From positions 1 to 8,287 of the forward strand of contig SKXG01000395.1 of assembly GCA_007128525.1 (NCBI GenBank): 8,287 bases of DNA, written 5' to 3'. This document shows, in pieces, positions 5,226 to 8,287 of this stretch. Positions within the stretch are counted from its first letter, which is position 1. Every line of letters starts with the position of its first letter. A program made the position numbers and the translations under genes. This stretch comes from Pseudomonadales bacterium. GTDB taxonomy: Bacteria > Pseudomonadota > Gammaproteobacteria > Pseudomonadales > Azotimanducaceae. Under the pieces are notes generated by a model. The model was not told the origin of the DNA and did no database searches. It worked only from the letters and a program-made list of their open reading frames with translations.

Positions 5226-5603
5226 ATGGATACCAAACAGGCTCTGGATGTGCTGTCCGCCCTGGGTCAGCCGACGCGGCTGAATCTGCTGCGCTGGCTG
5301 TTACAGCGTTTTCCGGATGCTGTTGCGGCAGGCGAGATCGCTGAAGCCTTTGCACTGTCGCCGGCAACGCTGTCTTTTCATCTGAATACGCTGCTGCGCG
5401 CGGCCCTGCTCGACTGCCGTCAGGAGAGCCGGCATCGCTACTACAGCGCGACACCGGCCACCATGAACGCACTGATGCACTTTCTGTTTGAGGATTGCTG
5501 CGGTGGCAATCCGCTGGCTTGTCCTGAGGGTCTGGTGGCTTCATTGCAGCCCTGCGACACAGCGGGTGGCGCCGAAGGCCAGGAGCGGGAGGTGTCTGAA
5601 TGA
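5226..5603 (+). CDS. arsR: ArsR-family arsenite-responsive repressor
   Basis: A 125-residue ArsR/SmtB-family winged-helix repressor that should bind its own promoter and release it on sensing As(III) or Sb(III). The family core is LDVLSALGQPTRLNLLRWLL (8-27), then the recognition helix SPATLSFHLNTLLRAALL (45-62), and the wing SRHRYYS (68-74). Instead of the classic CVC motif in the DNA-binding helix, it carries C91-C92 and C99 in EDCCGGNPLACP near the C-terminus. This resembles the As(III) site of Acidithiobacillus ferrooxidans ArsR (two adjacent cysteines and a third nearby), though the gap here is six residues, not five. Cys64 is an extra cysteine. The start at 5226 is preferred over the ATG at 5220, because GGGAG ends at 5219, 6 nt before it. 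The stop overlaps the GAPDH start as ATGA, implying translational coupling. Confidence 0.93.
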   Translation: MDTKQALDVLSALGQPTRLNLLRWLLQRFPDAVAAGEIAEAFALSPATLSFHLNTLLRAALLDCRQESRHRYYSATPATMNALMHFLFEDCCGGNPLACPEGLVASLQPCDTAGGAEGQEREVSE

Positions 5604-6598
5604 AGTCCGTGGTCATCAATGGCTTTGGCCGCATGGGCCGGCTGGCGCTCCGGCACAGCCTGGACCGGCCGGAGCTCGATGTCGTCGCCATCAACGATCC
5701 GGCGATGGATGCCGGGCAGGCCGCCCACCTGGTGCAGTTTGATTCCATACACGGGCGCTGGGCGCATGCCGTTGAGGTGGACGGCGACGCCCTGATGATT
5801 GGCGAGCGGCGTATCCGTTTCAGCCGACATGCGGATCTACCGTCCCTCACCGCTTCCGTGCGCGCGGATCTGGCCTTGGAGTGTTCCGGCAAATACCGAG
5901 ACCAGGACGCGCTGTCGCCTTGGGCACAGGCCGTTGCACACACCATTGTGTCGGCGCCGGTCGCAGGCGGCGCCCCCAATGTCGTGGTGGGCGTCAATGA
6001 TGCGGCCTTTGACCCGCAACGTGACCCAGTCGTCTCAGCGGCGTCCTGTACCACGAACTGCCTGGCGCCAGTGGTCAGCGTATTGCAGGCGGCATTCGGG
6101 ATACGCCATGGCCTGATCACCACCATTCATGCCGCCACCAATACCCAGCGTGTGCTGGACGCTGCACACAAGGACCTGCGCCGGGCGCGTGCCACCGGCG
6201 AGAACCTGATTCCGACGACCACGGGTTCGGCAAAAGCCATCAGCAGCATCTTTCCGGAACTGGAGGGCCGGCTGAACGGCATGGCTGTGCGCGTTCCGGT
6301 GCTGAACAGCTCCATCACCGATGCCGTCTTCGAGCTGCAGCGCGCCGTGGACGTCGAGACTGTCAACGCGGCATTCAAGGCCGCGGCAGACGGCCGGCTG
6401 CGCGGCATCCTCGGTTACGAGGACCGACCTCTGGTGTCGAGTGACTTTCGCAGCGACACCCGATCCGGCATCGTCGATGCGCTGTCAACGCTGGTTGTGG
6501 ACGGCACCCAGGTCAAAGTCATTGCCTGGTATGACAACGAGACGGGTTATGTTTGCCGGATGCTCGATCTGGCAGACCGCATAGCGACTACGTCCTAA
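5600..6598 (+). CDS. ArsJ-associated glyceraldehyde-3-phosphate dehydrogenase
   Basis: A 332-residue type I GAPDH. The NAD-binding fold opens with INGFGRMGR (G8, G10, G13) and IND at 31-33. The catalytic cysteine is Cys150 in SAASCTTNCLAP and the base is His177 in TTIHAATNTQ. GSAKAISSIFPELEGRLNGMAVRVP (209-233) carries the phosphate-site region. Oddities compared with glycolytic enzymes are HAATNTQ for HAYTNDQ and YDNETGY for YDNEWGY. Its position between arsR and arsJ identifies it as the arsenic-detoxifying paralogue. In that known pathway the enzyme uses arsenate instead of phosphate with glyceraldehyde-3-phosphate to form 1-arseno-3-phosphoglycerate, which ArsJ exports. GGAGG at 5588-5592 lies 7 nt before the ATG inside arsR, and the genes overlap by 4 bp. 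It is cytoplasmic and should be induced with arsR. The glycolytic GAPDH is expected elsewhere in the genome. Confidence 0.95.
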   Translation: MKSVVINGFGRMGRLALRHSLDRPELDVVAINDPAMDAGQAAHLVQFDSIHGRWAHAVEVDGDALMIGERRIRFSRHADLPSLTASVRADLALECSGKYRDQDALSPWAQAVAHTIVSAPVAGGAPNVVVGVNDAAFDPQRDPVVSAASCTTNCLAPVVSVLQAAFGIRHGLITTIHAATNTQRVLDAAHKDLRRARATGENLIPTTTGSAKAISSIFPELEGRLNGMAVRVPVLNSSITDAVFELQRAVDVETVNAAFKAAADGRLRGILGYEDRPLVSSDFRSDTRSGIVDALSTLVVDGTQVKVIAWYDNETGYVCRMLDLADRIATTS

Positions 6599-6603
6599 CG
6601 AGC

Positions 6604-7836
6604 ATGGTCAGCCGCACCGGCATGCTGAAAGCGCTGCCCGAGCCGGTACGCCAGTACATGGTGGTCACCATGGCGTACTGGTCGTTCACCATCACGGATG
6701 GTGCGCTGCGCATGTTGGTTCTGCTGTACTTTCACCAGCTTGGCTACACCCCCGTTGAGCTGGCTCTGTTGTTCGTTCTGTATGAGCTTTGCGGTGTGGT
6801 CTGCAACCTGGTTGGTGGTTGGCTTGGTGCCCGCTTTGGCCTGCATCGAACGCTGTTTGCAGGCATGTTGTTGCAGATTGTCGCGCTGTTGATGCTGACA
6901 GTGCCCGATGTCTGGTTGAGCGTGGTCTATGTGATGCTCGCGCAGGGCCTGTCTGGCATCGCCAAGGATCTGAACAAGATGAGCGCCAAGAGCAGCGTCA
7001 AGCTGCTGGTGCCGGCCGGTCAGAGTGGTCAGCTGTTTCGCTGGGTTGCCGCCCTGACGGGTTCCAAGAATGCCCTGAAAGGCGTGGGCTTTTTTGTCGG
7101 CAGTCTGCTGCTGGCGACGCTGGGCTTTCGTGGCGGCATGTTGGCGATGGCGCTGTGGATTGCGTTCTTCCTGGTGCTGAGTCTGTACTGGCTGCGAACC
7201 GGCATCGGGCAGAGCCGGGTAAAGGCGCCCTTTCTGGAGGTGCTGTCGAAGAGTCGTGGCGTGAATGTGCTGTCGGCTGCCCGCTTCTTTTTGTTTGGTG
7301 CCCGGGATATCTGGTTCGTCGTCGCTGTGCCGGTTTTTCTCTACGGTGTGTTGGGCTGGTCCCACATACAGACGGGTACCTTCATGGCGCTTTGGGTCAT
7401 CGGCTATGGCGCCGCACAGGCTTTTGCACCCGCACTTGTGCGTCTCGGCCCCGATGATGCGCTGCGCAAAGGTCGCAGTGCGGTGGCTTTGTGGGGGCTG
7501 CTGTTGGCAGGTTCGCCGCTGTTGATCGCGCTGGCGCTGCATCAGGCCTGGCCCGTGGGTCCGAGCCTGGTCATTGGCCTGGCCATATTCGGCATCCTCT
7601 TTGCGGTCAACTCCGCCGTGCATTCCTGGCTGATTCTGGAGTATGCGCGTGATGAAGGCGCCGCACTGGATGTCGGTTTCTACTACATGGCGAACGCGGC
7701 AGGTCGACTGGTCGGCACGCTGCTCTCTGGGCTGAGCTTTCAGCTTTATGGCATGACGGGTACGTTATTGGTTGCCGCGGGCTTTGTGGGCGTGGCGGCA
7801 TTGCTGGCGCTGGCACTGCCGGCATCGCGGGACTGA
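6604..7836 (+). CDS. arsJ: ArsJ organoarsenical efflux permease (MFS type)
   Basis: A 410-residue inner-membrane transporter of the major facilitator superfamily with about 10-12 hydrophobic helices. Segments I recognise as typical of ArsJ are TDGALRML (31-38), NLVGGWLGARFGL (68-80), GIAKDLNKMSAKSSVK (118-133), GSKNALKG (153-160), and later LSAARFFLFGARDIWFVVA. ArsJ exports 1-arseno-3-phosphoglycerate made by the preceding GAPDH; the product then breaks down to arsenate outside the cytoplasm, so the pair confers arsenate resistance without reduction. The start at 6604 lies 5 bp after the GAPDH stop and has only a weak GAG upstream, so translation probably depends on coupling. An ATG at 6622 is a possible alternative, and an in-frame TTG at 6553 inside the GAPDH gene is unlikely. 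The length is normal and nothing looks broken. Confidence 0.95.
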   Translation: MVSRTGMLKALPEPVRQYMVVTMAYWSFTITDGALRMLVLLYFHQLGYTPVELALLFVLYELCGVVCNLVGGWLGARFGLHRTLFAGMLLQIVALLMLTVPDVWLSVVYVMLAQGLSGIAKDLNKMSAKSSVKLLVPAGQSGQLFRWVAALTGSKNALKGVGFFVGSLLLATLGFRGGMLAMALWIAFFLVLSLYWLRTGIGQSRVKAPFLEVLSKSRGVNVLSAARFFLFGARDIWFVVAVPVFLYGVLGWSHIQTGTFMALWVIGYGAAQAFAPALVRLGPDDALRKGRSAVALWGLLLAGSPLLIALALHQAWPVGPSLVIGLAIFGILFAVNSAVHSWLILEYARDEGAALDVGFYYMANAAGRLVGTLLSGLSFQLYGMTGTLLVAAGFVGVAALLALALPASRD

Positions 7837-7890
7837 ATTTCACGTTCGATGTGCGGCATACTGCGGCTCAGCACATGCCAGGAGCCGATC
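7837..7890 (+). other. Short spacer with an inverted repeat after arsJ
   Basis: The 54 bp between arsJ and the lipoprotein gene hold a perfect 6-bp inverted repeat, ATGTGC (7849-7854) and GCACAT (7871-7876), with a 16-nt loop. No T-run follows, so it is not a typical terminator. AGGAG at 7880-7884 is the ribosome binding site of the next gene. No promoter is evident, so read-through from the ars operon is possible. Confidence 0.3.
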
Positions 7891-8280
7891 ATGAGCCTGT
7901 CGATGAGGGCCGCGCGTCACATGCGTCTGACATTTCGCCCACTGCTGTGGGCGGCAATCCTCGGGCTGGCCGCCTGTAGTGATCAGCCTGCCCGTGTCAC
8001 CCTGTCGATGCTGGCCAGTGATCCGGGTCAGTTCGATGGTCGCGTAGTCACCACCCAGGGCGTTGTGCAGCACTTTGACGATCCACTGCACTATTGGCTG
8101 GAAGATCCGGACGTTAATCGTGTCGAGCTCGAGCCTGGCGACGTCGTTGCCGACTATCTGGACCAGGAAGTGTTGGTCACGGGCCGGTTCAGCTATGGGG
8201 TGCGCGAAGGCCGACGCCTTCGCGTGCAGGAAATAGAAGCTGTTGGAGAGACCACCAATGCTGACACTGGCAACCACTGA
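7891..8280 (+). CDS. OB-fold-like lipoprotein of unknown function
   Basis: A 129-residue product with a lipoprotein signal: basic residues, a hydrophobic stretch (PLLWAAILGLAA, 17-28), and the lipobox LAAC with Cys29 as the lipidation site, followed by SDQP. The mature part of about 100 residues alternates short beta strands (RVVTTQGVV, HYWLED, QEVLVTGRF, RRLRVQEIEAV), which looks like a small OB-fold domain of the kind found in several bacterial lipoproteins. The Ser at position +2 after Cys would favour transport to the outer membrane under the usual Lol rule. The start at 7891 has AGGAG with a 6-nt spacer; ATGs at 7903 and 7921 are in frame, and the latter would give a more compact signal peptide. 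No specific function is recognised. It follows arsJ by 54 bp, and the next gene starts within its last 23 bases. Confidence 0.75.
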   Translation: MSLSMRAARHMRLTFRPLLWAAILGLAACSDQPARVTLSMLASDPGQFDGRVVTTQGVVQHFDDPLHYWLEDPDVNRVELEPGDVVADYLDQEVLVTGRFSYGVREGRRLRVQEIEAVGETTNADTGNH

Positions 8281-8287
8281 GCGCGAG
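8258..8287 (+). CDS. Start of a further gene (first ten codons only)
   Basis: An ATG at 8258, preceded by GGAGAG at a 7-nt spacing, opens a frame that reads MLTLATTERE to the end of the window. It overlaps the last 23 bases of the lipoprotein gene in another frame, as is common for coupled genes. Nothing can be said about function from ten residues, and the call depends on the frame staying open beyond the window. Confidence 0.4.
   Translation, partial: MLTLATTERE

Noticed and set aside
5224..6126. 300-codon minus-strand frame across arsR and the GAPDH gene
   Set aside because: Both sense-strand genes are well supported. The antisense product has no recognisable domain and a Ser/Arg/Pro-biased composition.
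6595..7623. 342-codon minus-strand frame antisense to arsJ
   Set aside because: The translation is dominated by Gln, His, Arg and Thr, a typical shadow of membrane-protein codons on the other strand, and the sense frame is unmistakably ArsJ.
7849..7876. ATGTGC/GCACAT hairpin as the ars operon terminator
   Set aside because: The stem is short, the loop is long and no T-run follows.

Overview
The window looks like part of a gammaproteobacterial chromosome. It has moderately high GC, good Shine-Dalgarno sites, closely packed genes on both strands, and family members typical of that class: a cysteine-rich CWNCG zinc-ribbon protein, a CadC-type winged-helix regulator, and a three-gene arsenic operon built from a GAPDH and ArsJ. 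No genus can be named from the sequence alone. No rRNA, tRNA, insertion sequence, CRISPR array or clear rho-independent terminator was seen.

Layout. Positions 1-153 hold the 3' end of an unrecognised gene, followed 5 bp later by a short winged-helix regulator (159-761, +). This converges, with a 10-bp overlap, on an exported DUF4329/JAMM-like protein (752-1270, -). After a 191-bp gap come two minus-strand genes that form a tight pair: an amidase-signature enzyme (1910-3358) and a zinc-ribbon protein (1462-1899). Divergent from the amidase is an exported lytic-transglycosylase-like protein (3467-4597, +).

The stretch 4598-5219 looks mostly empty but contains two small genes with good ribosome binding sites: a 59-aa exported Cys-Cys peptide (4741-4920) and a 35-aa single-membrane-span peptide (4963-5070). 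An AT-rich promoter/operator candidate follows.

The recognisable system is arsR-gapdh-arsJ (5226-7836, +). ArsR is a repressor with a C-terminal Cys-Cys...Cys arsenite site. Its stop codon overlaps the start of an ArsJ-associated GAPDH, which is followed 5 bp later by the arsJ permease. In the established pathway, the GAPDH uses arsenate in place of phosphate to make 1-arseno-3-phosphoglycerate, and ArsJ exports it. Arsenate resistance is therefore possible without a reductase, and no arsC, arsB, acr3 or arsM lies in this window. After the operon come an OB-fold lipoprotein (7891-8280, +) and the first ten codons of a further overlapping gene (8258-8287).

The least explained parts are the two small membrane or exported peptides just ahead of the ars operon, the zinc-ribbon protein with duplicated LEALF motifs, and the exported JAMM-like protein. 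Functions given for these are inference.
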